Notes under the pieces: model-generated
Told to the model about the DNA's origin: nothing
The model's database searches: none
What the model saw: only the letters and a program-made list of their open reading frames with translations
Assembly: GCF_004210375.1 (NCBI RefSeq)
Contig: NC_134825.1
Coordinates: 68,439,558-68,503,557 of the forward strand
Length of the DNA: 64,000 nt
Direction: 5' to 3'
Source of the DNA: Tachypleus tridentatus
Taxonomy: Eukaryota > Arthropoda > Merostomata > Xiphosura > Limulidae
In this document: positions 24,584 to 35,968 of the stretch, piece by piece
Layout: each line of letters opens with the position of its first letter
Numbering within the stretch: the first letter of the stretch is position 1
Program-made: the position numbers and the translations under genes

Positions 24584-25260
24584 CAGTTATCCCATGCCAT
24601 TCACAGGAGATAAGTTCTGAAAATTACTGCAAATGCTAAAACCATGAATACTATTAGTAAAAGACAATATATATAGGTTTCAAACATACAGAAATATGGT
24701 ATGTACAGTAACAACATTTCATAATAAAAAATAATGTACAGTAATACACACTAAAACAACAAGTAGAGAATTGTAGTACAGTAATGTAAAATAAATATAT
24801 TTTAAACTAAAATCCTTTAACTTAACTTGCTTGTAATAATGATGGAGAAGATAGTGATGATATTGACAGTAACGTTGAAGGTGATGAAAATGGCAAAGAT
24901 GAAGTTGCTTGATGTTTTGGTATGTTTGAGGGTCATCTGGACAGCTTGAAGATGAGGTAGGACTGGCAGACAGGGTAGAGGTAGCAGAGGACTTGAGAGG
25001 GTCTGCACAAATACATGGTGGTTGAATAAAGACTGAGAACACATGGAATGCTGTGGTGTGTGGCACGAGAAGTGATTATACAACATGGTGCAAGTCTCAC
25101 AATAGTTTTGGGGGTTGATTCTTGCTGAGAACACATAGAATGCTATAGTGTGTGGCATGAGAAGTGATTATGCAGCATGGTGCAAGTCTCACAGTAGTTT
25201 TGGGTGTTGATTCTTGCTGTATCATGAATACTTGAAATTGCAAATGATAAGGGATAACTA
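24584..25260. mobile_element. pogo/Tigger-like MITE, 677 bp
   Basis: The left end is CAGTTATCCCATGCCATTCA and the reverse complement of the right end is TAGTTATCCCTTATCATTTG, each flanked by TA. The sub-terminal sequence (GATAAGTTCTGAAAATTACT, AAACCATGAATACT) resembles the ends of Tigger-type elements as I recall them. There is no transposase. Inside, a 92-bp unit is duplicated in tandem (about 25046-25137 and 25138-25229). Confidence 0.65.
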
Positions 25261-26290
25261 TAGTAAAACCATTTTGTACCACTAAAAAATTTCTTTTAGT
25301 CACTACCAAACTCCATATAATATTCCATTTAGTGTGTCTAATATTAAACTCTTTGAGAAATATAAAATCATTATTGCTATGAGGACAGTCTTGATTGCAA
25401 CTGTTAAATTAACTGGCTTATAACAAATGTCAGTAAAATATTTTTTACCCATGATAACCATGGTTGCAACCCTTACAGATTCAACCTCTTCACTACAGTT
25501 AATGTCTTCAGACCCAACAAGCTGTAGCTCATCCCTTATATAAAGAGCCACCCCACCCCTTTTAAAAAGTCTGTCATGATTAAACAACTTATAAACTAGG
25601 ATTTCAAAATAACTCCTATTTCAGTGTTTGCACATCTAACCAGATTTCAGAAATTTCCTATTATTTTATTGTTTTCCATTTCGACTAGAACCTGCAATTC
25701 AAATTTTCCTTTTGAAATGTCTAATATTAGTATAATAAGTAGTTGAATTCTTTCATATATATATATATATAATATTACATTATTAAGTGGAGTCTGTCTT
25801 TAAGATATAATTTACCCTTATCCAGAAATTCATCCCACATTTTTAACTAGCCCATCCATTGCTATGATTATATCCCCAATAATCTTGCATTTAAGCCTTG
25901 GATCTTGATTAGGGGTTCATTACTACACCTAGCCTGTGGGGGAACTCTCAAAAGAACAACTTATCCATTTCTGTCCCTCTGAAAACAAATTGTTATAAAT
26001 TTTTAAGTAGATCTTCTAACTTACATTTTCCAACGTTATTTACTCCTACAAGCAAATTTTGATCCACCTCTTCCTGCTGCAAATAACTTTCATCACCATA
26101 TTTAATGAGAGAATCTCCCACTACGTAAACCTGTCATCTTATTCCTCACTGTATGCAGCCATAGATTAAAGTTTGTCACCTTAATTGTTATATCATTCTT
26201 ATCACCCAAGCATTCTCATTTTCACTCTTCCCCAAAACAACCTTTACCCTAATTCTGTGTGATGTAGTCCAGCTCAAAAGTTTTGTAATT
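25261..26290 (-). mobile_element. CR1-like LINE (antisense), esterase and endonuclease part
   Basis: On minus, about 26030-26130 reads VVGDSLIKYGDESYLQQEEV then DQNLLVGVNNVGK, the GDS block of the CR1-type esterase domain. About 25400-25590 reads FKRGGVALYIRDELQLVGSE and later TDICYKPVNL, the GGVALYV and YRPP endonuclease motifs. The MITE is inserted just after the endonuclease motif, and LINE similarity resumes on its other side. Confidence 0.8.
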
Positions 26291-26635
26291 CTTGAAAAAG
26301 AAAAAGAAAAATTAGAACCTACTTAACAATCAGAGTTTGCAGGTTTACTTCTTATGTATACAAAGTGAGATTAAAATAATTTATCACCCTAGGAGTTATG
26401 TGGATATGTTTTAAATTATCAGTACTGATAAGTATCACCCAAAACTCAGTTTTCTCTTAATTTTTTGTAGAGCGAAAATTACTAATATTTTGTCAATTAA
26501 ATTGTGAACTGAGTTTGTATTATGACTAAATATGTATAGTTTCTTTTAACTTGTAGTGAACTGTATAGTGCATTTATGCATTGACCTATGAATTATTTAA
26601 AATTTATTTGTAATTTTAAAACTGTTTGTCTACAG

Positions 26636-26729
26636 TCAGGACAACTTTGTTCTTATTTTGGATGTGCCAGAAGGTGAACATGAGTATAAGTATTTGGTTG
26701 ATGGACACTGGCAACATGACCCAAAAGAG
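26636..26729 (+). CDS. PRKAB: AMPK beta subunit, exon 3 (carbohydrate-binding module, second half)
   Basis: Encodes the end of Ser108 through Glu139: QDNFVLILDVPEGEHEYKYL then VDGHWQHDPKE. Acceptor GTCTACAG|TCAGG, donor AAAGAG|GTTAGA. Lys126 (EYKY) and Trp133 (GHW), both needed for glycogen binding in the mammalian subunit, are present. It is separated from exon 2 by a 4.9 kb intron that carries an antisense LINE and a nested MITE. Confidence 0.96.
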
Positions 26730-28860
26730 GTTAGATTTTGATATTTTTTATGGTATTATAACTTTTGTTACTCTTACAGCTCTTAACCCTATCAATGTGG
26801 ATGAGTGGAAGCCACTCAGCTTGTAATCATGAAAGTATCCATGAGATTAATTACTTTATAATTTTTTTTATAATGTAAACGCATCTTTGCAAACTTTTGC
26901 AGATTATTAGTAAAGATTACAAGGCTTTCATACACAAAATATCAGATTTTTTTATTAAGATTTAAGATTTCTTGCATAATGTTTTTATCATGTTTTTTTT
27001 TTCTTTTTAAGTTTTGACTACGTAAAATGCAAAGTAATTTTGATTTTAAGATTAAAAATGCTTTTATGCATCAGAACATTTTCAAATTTTGCATACAAAA
27101 TCTTTATAACTTCCAGATAATTATCAAATATTTTAAAGAAAAACTTTATATTTTATCTTTATTTTCAATACTGTATCTTTGTATGGATTGGGTCAATTTG
27201 ACTGACTTCATAACCACCACAAAAAATTAGGAAATAAATAAAATTATGCTTTTTTCATTCTAGAATGACTACAGGTTATAACATGAAAATACAAATGTTT
27301 AATCTGAATAGCTTAGCTCTCATGACATCATATGTTTATTATTTTTATTATATTGACCTTTCAGTTATGCCTGGCTAAAATTACATAAATTGGAATGATG
27401 CAGTACACATACAGTTTACAAGTGACCTGTCTTGGCTGTGTTTTAGTGGACTAGTATTTTGAATAACACATTCACATTTCAGTTATAATACATTGTGTAT
27501 GTACATACTTTATTATTATTATTTATAAATAAGTTTTTAATCAAGTTTTCTTAAAATGAAGTATTGCAAACAGAAATTTATATTTAGGATTGTGTTTGTA
27601 ACATTTACTTTTAACTTAAGAAATTAACTAATGCTTAATACTAAAAGTTGAATTATAATCTACAAATTTGATACTGAATATTATTGGCATACATTCATAA
27701 AATAGTAATTCAATGAAATTTTGAACACATGTCAATACACGAGATGACACAAAACATTAGCTTGAGATTTTGTATGTTTCAGACCTAAATACGGTTTAAT
27801 TACTAAGCTTGAAAAAATATAGTGGAATTCTGTGTTATTGAAAAAGTAATTTATGATTATTGGTTATTTCCAACTGTATATATAAAACTAAAAAAAAAGA
27901 ATTGTTTCACATCCTCCATATATAAAATTTAAATAAGGTTTAGCAATCTACAGCAAGCAGCAAACAAGTACAAAGTTTGTAACTAAAAGAGATAATTATC
28001 TAGAGGTTTTAAAGATTTCCCATGGGAAATTTGAAAATTTTCTGATGCATAAAAGAATTTTTAATTTTAAAATCAAACATTACTTAAGAAATCTTAGAAC
28101 AGCTAATGCTTACTGATAATATACAAAATTTCTTGAAGATATGCTTATTGATTTAAAGGTTATACCATGAAAACCATAACAAGTACAAACTGTTAGAAGG
28201 TTCGTCACTGGGAAGAAGCACATGCTAAAAGAGTTATTAACTTAATATATTTAATTAAAAGAGATTTCTTGAAAAATTCATCATAGAAAAATATTTTTCT
28301 AAGATGATAATTTTGTATATTTTTTTATGGGTCTTGATAAAATGGTCTTAAAAGCTGAAAGTAAAAATCTGGACTTAATTTTCTAATACATTACAATTTG
28401 ATATTTTTGAAGATAGTTTCTTTGAGCTATCAGAAATAATAATATAGAATAAATACATAATGTTTTCTTAAGATTATTCTTTACATTGACTGGGAGTTAA
28501 GAGTGTGTATGTAATTCTGCACATATGTAATCATTTGATGCACATAATGGAAACTAATGTTTTAAATGGTTACAGTGCTCTATAGGAATTTACTTGGCTT
28601 TATTTGTAAATGTATTCTGTGCATGTATATATGACTGTTTTCACTATAAGTAAAAACATTTCCTATTATATTTATTTATTTAGGGCAAAATGACAGGCAT
28701 AAATTGTAAAGGAAAATGTCCCTGATTATATGAAGCAGACATTATTGTTATTTCTGAGGCTTGTCTCACATCATAATGAGTAAAAATGAATTTATTATTT
28801 TTCACTAGAACTTATCTGAAAAACAGGCAAGGTTTAATTGTTTTGTTTTGATCCATATAG
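26730..28860 (+). other. AMPK beta intron 3
   Basis: A 2.1 kb AT-rich intron with GTTAGA donor and CCATATAG acceptor. No transposon or gene is recognised. Confidence 0.7.
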
Positions 28861-28978
28861 CCTAATGTTGATGACCCTAGTGGAGCCAAGAAGAACCTGA
28901 TCAATGTCCAGAAACAGGATTTTGAAGTTTTTGAAGCTCTTGCCATGGATAGTGTAAACTCAGGAAGTGGTTCTCAAA
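28861..28978 (+). CDS. PRKAB: AMPK beta subunit, exon 4 (linker)
   Basis: Encodes residues 140-178 plus one base: PNVDDPSGAKKNLINVQKQD, then FEVFEALAMDS. Acceptor CCATATAG|CCTAAT, donor TCTCAAA|GTAAGA. It finishes the CBM and enters the linker to the C-terminal domain. The mammalian pair Asn150-Asn151 aligns with Lys150-Asn151 here, a difference in a residue near the bound sugar. The DFEVFEAL segment is the strongest family marker in the exon. Confidence 0.95.
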
Positions 28979-29284
28979 GTAAGATTTAAAAGGACGTTTA
29001 AAAAAAGATGTGTGTCATATTCACAGTTAGATGAATAATTTGATGTCTATATATTTGTATCTAGCAATAATTATTTCCTTATGAAACCTGTTTTCATTGT
29101 GTTTGAAAAGTTTTACAGGTTTGATATTCACGTAATATTTTTCAAGTTTATTCTTTACGTTGGCTGGCAGGTTAAGAGTTTGTATTCAATTATGTAAAGA
29201 ATATTGTGTAATCATTAGATGTATGTAATGAAAATTGATGTTTCACAAATATCTGAATGTGAAAGTCCATTTGAGATGTAGCCA

Positions 29285-30260
29285 CATCAGTTGTGTGTAT
29301 GAGTTTCTTCCTCTTCAGCAATTAGCTTGAAGTTGCCACTTTGTTCTTGGTCTAAATGGAAACTGTTTCAGTCATGGTTGTGCCTCATCACCACACTAGG
29401 AAGCCCCTTATCAAACTTGTACAGCAGAATATTTTCTCGATCTGCTGAGGCCACTGCATCTGCCTAATTATCCAGACTTACAGTGACTTGAACTTTAAAC
29501 TTGGTCTAATAGATCTCTTGATTCTTCATTAGGTAGAATTGTCAGTGCAACTCAACCATAACTTTTTCTCAGTATTTTTGTTGTCCAAAAACAAGGCTGG
29601 ACCATGTAAGCTCAAAATCAAATGTTGTACTGCCTGCTTATTAGTTCATTCTTCCCAAGCAGTTACTTGCCAGAAATGCTTCAAATAATAGTCCAAATAT
29701 TACTTCACCTTTGAATGTCAAAAAAAAAGCTGCTTAGTTTCATTCACAAGAACCTGTAGGATTGGTTAAAGCCTCTCCTTTGAGTTTTATTGGCCAATGC
29801 CTGGCTGAGATATCACTAATTTTCAACATGAATATAAGGCTATAGACATATTCAGAATTGTTGGTGAATGGTTCAGAGCAACAGAGTTACAACTTGATAT
29901 CAACAGCTTATTCTAAAGCTCTGCAAAACTCCACATTTCCTTGCAATGTGTGGTCACCCTGGTAGGATACCTTCTGGTTCAGAAAGTCTTACAACTACTA
30001 CATGAATTGCAGTCTTTTTCCTGTTGGATCCCTCTGCCTCATCTCCCAGAGAAACAGCTTTAACTGGTGGAGAATGCACCATTGGCATATCCAGTCTTTT
30101 TCAGGGGATCATGGCCAATGCTGGAGTAATATTACTCTGGTTGTTAATGGCCTCGAAGTCCTTTAGAGACCACCCCACATGGTTTAGGAATCACTAGACA
30201 CCATTTCATATCAACAATTTTCAATTCTCTGTGCTTCCATTGTGCCATGATTGATCCTCA
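29285..30260 (-). mobile_element. Gypsy-like gag remnant, copy 2, in AMPK beta intron 4
   Basis: Collinear with 880-2040 in the same orientation; shared blocks include TGATTCTTCAT, AAATAGTCCA, AAAGCCTCTCC and CTCTG-CAA-CCCA-like segments. The minus frame near 29400-29470 reads SADRENILLYKFDKGLPSVV, aligning with the gag-like segment of copy 1. It is decayed throughout and antisense to the host gene. Confidence 0.45.
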
Positions 30261-31496
30261 GGGACGTTTTCAATGTACCATTCATTGTATATCAGATGTT
30301 AACTCAGCTGAGTGAGTTTAAGCTAATAAATAACCAAAGTGGTCATTATGTGTAACACAGAATGATAACAGTCTATTTATATCAATGACATAAGACACAG
30401 TGTACATACTTGCATTGGACAATAAATGGTCAACTTTCTTTGGAATCATAAATAGATCAGTAGATTTTCTTCTCTCAAGATTTCTTTCTATAAACCAACT
30501 CACTTAAGATATTTTGTAAGCTGTTTAAATCTAACATTTCTTACTTAACAGAAAACATCAGAATTACGCATGTAACTAGCTCTGCCGACATGACCAGTCA
30601 TTCTCATTCAATAAAATCATAATCTTAAGACATCATCTGCTTTACCATTGGAGCACCCAGCTCTTTACAGTCCCATGGAATTTGAATAGATTCAGAATAA
30701 TTTTGTAAATTAAAGTAGCTGATTACTTCATGTCAGTTACTGGGGTTTTTAACTAGATAGTATACAGGGGGGAATAGGAATCTTGTTGATCAAAACCCTG
30801 GAAGCATCCAATAAATATTAATGGGTCAGAAAATTTTATTTGTGCAGTTAATTCTGAGGACACATTTACTTAGATTATTTCTTTTAAACCATTACTAGTT
30901 TACTAGTACATTCAAATGGTTTAGAAGTTGATCAGAAACTGTAATAAAATGTTTTTCAGTGGAAGGAAGAAAGGTACATAGTTTACCATTTTTAACTGTA
31001 AAAGAAAGAGGTAAAATATAAGCAGTAGAAATATAAATATTTATTAATTGTTTCACAATAAAATAACTTGTTTTAAATGAATTTGTAAGCTAACATTCAT
31101 GTGCTTCAACACTTTTTGTGCTTGATATGTGTAATGTATTTTATAAATAAATATATATATATATATATACTCACCCTAGCTTTGAACTAGAAATCTGTCA
31201 GATACTAAATGAGTGCCCTCTCATCTGAAATAAATGGTTAACCCACCAAATCCTGCTGGTAAATATCTTCATAACAACCCAAATTACTGTGTTGCTCTTT
31301 TTACAAATAATTACCATTCTTTGAGTTGTCAGTGATAGACTTCTGCTAACTGTATATTGAAGAGATACAAAACAAAATACAGTGATTTTAGAATGAAGTG
31401 GATAAAACAGATCTATGTTTTTTGTAACATATGGGAGGGCAGTATCAAAACAGTATATTTCTGATCTTAAATATTCTTTGTGTTCTGTACATATAG
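30261..31496 (+). other. Right part of AMPK beta intron 4
   Basis: No element is recognised. An (AT)n run lies at 31148-31168. Open frames here (for example 31198-31503 on minus) have no domain and overlap exon 5 antisense. Confidence 0.6.
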
Positions 31497-31633
31497 AAGA
31501 CATGGCTGGAACTCCACCTGGCGAGTATTGTCAAGAAATTCCTCAGAGGAATCCATATGATAAGTCAGCAGGACCTCCAATTCTTCCTCCTCATCTTCTT
31601 CAAGTGATCCTAAACAAAGATATTTCACTTTCG
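31497..31633 (+). CDS. PRKAB: AMPK beta subunit, exon 5 (start of alpha/gamma-binding domain)
   Basis: Encodes the end of codon 179 through residue 224, with PPGEYCQEIPQR and the near-invariant AGPPILPPHLLQVILNKD. This is the start of the C-terminal domain (AMPKBI) that binds alpha and gamma. Acceptor CATATAG|AAGAC, donor CTTTCG|GTTTGT; the donor is weak by consensus but gives the correct phase-0 junction (ISLS|CEPTLLPEPN). Reading on past the donor gives a stop at 31702, so use of this splice site is required. Confidence 0.95.
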
Positions 31634-33458
31634 GTTTGTTCTCTTTTATTACTCTTTTTAAGTGTAATTCAAGAAAACATTATCCATGTGGAAATTGCTT
31701 AATTTCATAAATTTTTACTAGTTGTATCTCTTGTACATTACTACAACTTATGCTTTCTTTATCTTGAAGTTTTCAAGGCATTAATTCTTGTACTAACTGG
31801 TGTAATAAATATTTTCTTCAAAGCTTTTCTTAAACTTTGGATTTCGTTAATTTTAACTTGATTTTTAGTGTGCAGTGGAAATTCATTGTTGAGCTAATTG
31901 ATAGGCATTTTCTTGCCTACCTTCTGGATCATTGTGTATATTTGGATAGTTAATATTTGAATGTTAACACAGGCATTAAGAACACTAAATGCTTTTAAAG
32001 AATTATTTTGAATATATGTGCAGTTTTGTTTATTTAGGATAACTTTGGATCTTAACTCAAAGTTGCATTGAACAGTTTAGTTTACCTAAATGTGTATGTA
32101 GGTTGATATCAGATCAATTTTAACAACTCAACTGAACTTGTTAGCAGCACCTATCAGTTGCTTAACTCAAATGTATTTTAATCATAAATATTCTTTGGAT
32201 GGAATAGTAATTCCACAATAAATCCAGCATCAGTTAATTTCTAATTTGTTTCATTTTGAATAACTGTGACTGATGTGCTTACTAGTTTAGTCATATCTAT
32301 TTTGTTATCCTTTCTGTCAGTGTGAACCAACTCTGCTTCCTGAACCCAACCATGTTATGTTAAACCATCTGTATGCTCTCTCCATCAAGGTGAAAAATCG
32401 TTATTTTTTTTTTTTTTTTTATCATTATACTAACTTAAGTTGTTTAATGTATTAAATCTCTCGGAGTGCATTTAGCTGGTTATATGAATGCTACAGAATG
32501 TTTTTCTTGGGTAAATGTATGTTGTTTATGAAACCACTCTTTAAATTAATTTCAAGGTGAATAGGTGATTTTATTTGAAGGCTTTAAGATATATACACTG
32601 GACAGCTTGAAACCTACCTCCTTGTTGGATTAATGATTGTCCTACTAGTCCAGTAATTCCTCACTTCTGGGGGAATGTCTCAGAATAGCCTTGTAATAAA
32701 TGGTCACTAAAATTTTAAAGTGGATAAAAGAGGTAATAAAATGCTGATAATACTGGGGAGGGGTGCAAGAAAAAAAATGATTATACTTGAAGAAGGGAAC
32801 AACAGGTTGGGAATCACTGAACAAAACACTCATCAAAGCATATTTCCAACCACTTTAAAGAGGCTTCCTCTAAGTAGAATAAATAATTGTTCCAAAAAGT
32901 TATGGTGTGCTCATTTATTTTCTTTATTAACAACAACAAAAAATTAATGTAGAGTTAAAGAGAGGAATTTTCATTGTGACAGAGTAATGTCAGTTTAAAC
33001 TTTAAATTTCTGTTATTTCCAGTGAGTGATCAATAGTTTTTGTTTATTGTGTCAAATTTAATGGGAAAATTAGTAATTTTTTATTAATAAATAGTGCGTA
33101 ATATAAACTATCTGAACATGGACAGAAAAAATACATAATTAATCATAGATCTTTAAGTTTTTCCTGTTCTTATTTCTTCCCAGTATTAAAGGTTGTAGTA
33201 CATTTCCTGTTTTACTTGTGATTATTCTCTCATTAATAACACAGAAAGAAATGTCTATAGGAAATGAAAAACAAATAAAACTAAAAAAAATTCTCAAACA
33301 CAATATTATAATTTAACATAAAAGTAAAATATATAAGAAACAAGAAGACAACCTTTTCTAACTTTCCTAATATATTTAAAAGCATCAGGAAGCAAACACA
33401 TCTTGATGTTCTAAAGAAAGCACTGTTCTAGTTGTTAAATATCTGTTAATTTTGACAG
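31634..33458 (+). other. AMPK beta introns 5 and 6
   Basis: Introns of 687 bp (31634-32320) and 1069 bp (32390-33458) around the 69-base exon 6. Apart from the T-run near 32403 there is nothing notable. Confidence 0.7.
32321..32389 (+). CDS. PRKAB: AMPK beta subunit, exon 6
   Basis: Encodes residues 225-247, CEPTLLPEPNHVMLNHLYAL then SIK. This is nearly identical to vertebrate AMPK beta in the alpha/gamma-binding domain. Acceptor TTTCTGTCAG|TGTGAA, donor ATCAAG|GTGAAA. The exon is only 69 bases. A run of 19 T follows soon after the donor. Confidence 0.97.
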
Positions 33459-33536
33459 GATGGAGTAATGGTTCTCAGTGCTACACACAGGTATCGGAAG
33501 AAGTATGTTACCACCTTGTTGTACAAACCTATCTGA
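33459..33536 (+). CDS. PRKAB: AMPK beta subunit, exon 7 and stop
   Basis: Encodes residues 248-272 and the stop: DGVMVLSATHRYRKKYVTTL then LYKPI. The C-terminus is essentially invariant in animals and forms a beta-strand with the gamma subunit. Acceptor TTTTGACAG|GATGGA. The stop codon is TGA at 33534-33536. The gene faces the PRDX5 gene tail to tail, with 3.9 kb between the two stop codons. Confidence 0.97.
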   Translation, partial: DGVMVLSATHRYRKKYVTTLLYKPI

Positions 33537-35789
33537 AGACTGAAGTTGGTAGTAGTCATTCATGTTGTACTTGCATGTATTCATGTATGAGAAATTAACA
33601 TAGGATTCATGTTTAACATTTTCATGTGGATATTATTAGTTATCAAGAGATACAGAAAAATATACAAGATCATGTGAAGTTTTGCTTGGCACAGTGTTTG
33701 GGGTTGATCTAATTAATCCACACTACAGATTTTATTAAATTTGGACTAAAGAATAATACAGTTAAATTTTCTTTGGCTGTCATATAAATTTTAGTTTCTT
33801 GATTCAACTTATCCTTTGTGTATGTATTTTTACTGGTAATTCATAATTTGTTATTTCTACATATTTTGTTTTCAAACAAAGTTCATAGTATTACTTTGTC
33901 AGAACTTTTTTTCAGTGATATATAAATGAACAGCTTGCTGTTTAGAAATTACAGTTTTTCTAATACAAGTAACTTGACATTCCTCTTGGGTATAAGATTT
34001 TTGTTTCTGAAGATTGAGTTTAACTTTTTAAATATAACATTCAGTGTTGAATAACGAAATAAATTTGTAAGTCAAATGAAAGTTTTATTACTACACAAAT
34101 ATCTACTGATAAAAGTATATATGAAACACTTATTTAACTTGTTTAATTTTCATATAAATGTTAAAATAATTTAGTATCATTTATTCTAGCTTTTGAGTCA
34201 TTATTTTAGTATATAAACAACCCTTTTAAACTTCTGCTTAAAACCAACTTGCTGAAGCCTTGTTTATCATGTTGCCTCTTTCTGTAGTTTCCTTGTCAAC
34301 TATGTTTACTTGGCTTTTATCTAATTTGACTTAATATAATATATACATTTCATTTGTAAACTCCATTTTGGATTCCAAGTGGTTTTTCTTCAACAGATGA
34401 TTCTCACATTTGGACAATTTTTTAATAGGCTCATATTTATAACAGTGTGCTAGAATGTCATAATACACTAAATGGGTGTATTTATTTACAGTTACTGAAC
34501 TTCAAGTTCCATCATATGTTTAGACTCAGGTGTAAACATTTTTAATGATCTAGGACTACGAATATTTAGACATTATTCCTTATTGTTCTTCTTGCTCCTC
34601 TTGTCTATCCCTTTATACTTTAATATTGTCAAGTGACCTTTGTGCATTTGTTAATGAATGTCCATATAGGTTAGATGATTTTAAACCTGATACTGAAAAG
34701 CTGAGCCAAGCTGACCTTATGAATTACAACAGAACCAGAGAAATTGAAAGTGATGATTGTTTTTGTGTTCATACTCCAGATTTCTGGATTTCATGATTTT
34801 TTTAGATTATTATGTATTCAAAATGCAGTCATTTTAGTTTTGAAGACTTTTTTTGTATAAAGACAAATACATATTTTCAATATATAGTAATTGAGTAATT
34901 TTATAGATTGTTTTGTATTCAGAATTGTAGAATGTGTGATTTCATACATTGGTAAAATCAGTATTCTATTCATATGGTTTCATACATTAATACTATATGT
35001 AATCAAGTTGAGGTAATCATGCAGTTCTTTAACCATTGTCCATAACAATTTTTATCAATATTTTATATTCCCATCAAAATATGAAAATCAAGACGTTCAT
35101 AGTAATTACTTCTTTTATCCTATACAATATAACAAATGAGGCTACACAGATATTTTAAAAACTAGGGAAGGTTTAGCAAAAATGATAAATGATGGTATAA
35201 AGGAGTTTTAAACTTATAAAACCTCTTCTTCCATGAAATAATTTGTTGCACAGAGCAAGAGTGTCTAGTAAATATATGTAACATTTAATTGTATTTGGAT
35301 ATTTAACATTGTTAATAAATATAACATACAACAACTGTCACACTTTAGACAAAGTGTATGTTCTTCTATACAGAAGCTTGTGAATCTTGTAATAGATACC
35401 TTTTATTAAATATTGAGCTGGAAACATTCATAACTGGCATTTGCATCATTTCAAAAAAAGTAAAAGTAATGACAAAAACTTCTGTTAGGTTTAAAATATA
35501 TAGAACATTTAGTTGTCTAATAGGTTGTGTGTATTCAAATTTTATCAGGTCTCTTATTATAAATAATTGTAGTATTATGAACTGAATGTATTAAGATGTG
35601 ATCATAAATTTAAATAGACTATATTAACAACTGTTAATAGTTTTACCAGTGGTGTCTCACTCTGAAAACCAGTTTAGAATGGTGGAGAAAATATTTTAGT
35701 ACAATAAGACTTCTAATTCACCAAATAATGGTATTTTACTGACTTGCAGTTCAAATTAATTTGAAAGTAGTGATGGTTTCATGTATCAA
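33537..35789 (+). other. AMPK beta 3' untranslated region and flank
   Basis: The 3' UTR starts here. The first good polyadenylation hexamer I see is AATAAA at 34058-34063; others lie further on (near 35315), so the end is not fixed. No other gene is visible. Confidence 0.4.
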
Positions 35790-35968
35790 TACAGTGGAAC
35801 CCCTCTGAAACAGCCACCTTTGGGACTGAGACTAACTGGCCTCATTAGAGGGGGTTCTACTGTACATAATTAGGGATTATGTAAACAAAAAAAGGGACTG
35901 TGATTGAATGACCGCTTTCAAGGGGTGACTGAATCTGAGGGGTGGCTGCTTAGAGGGGTTCCACTGTA
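35790..35968. mobile_element. MITE, 179 bp, inverted repeats
   Basis: Left end TACAGTGGAACCCCTCTGAA with CAGCCAC; reverse complement of the right end TACAGTGGAACCCCTCTAAG with CAGCCAC. The ends are near-perfect inverted repeats flanked by TA. The interior also pairs in part (GGCCTCATTAGAGGGG against CCCTTGAAAGCGGTCATT-like). Short non-autonomous DNA transposon in the convergent intergenic region. Confidence 0.8.

Noticed and set aside
24719-25158. Overlapping 113-115 codon proteins on minus
   Set aside because: Chance frames within the pogo/Tigger-like MITE and its 92-bp duplication; His/Ser-rich low-complexity content.
31415-31702. Independent 95-codon gene on plus
   Set aside because: It is AMPK beta exon 5 read into both flanking introns; the true exon is 31497-31633.
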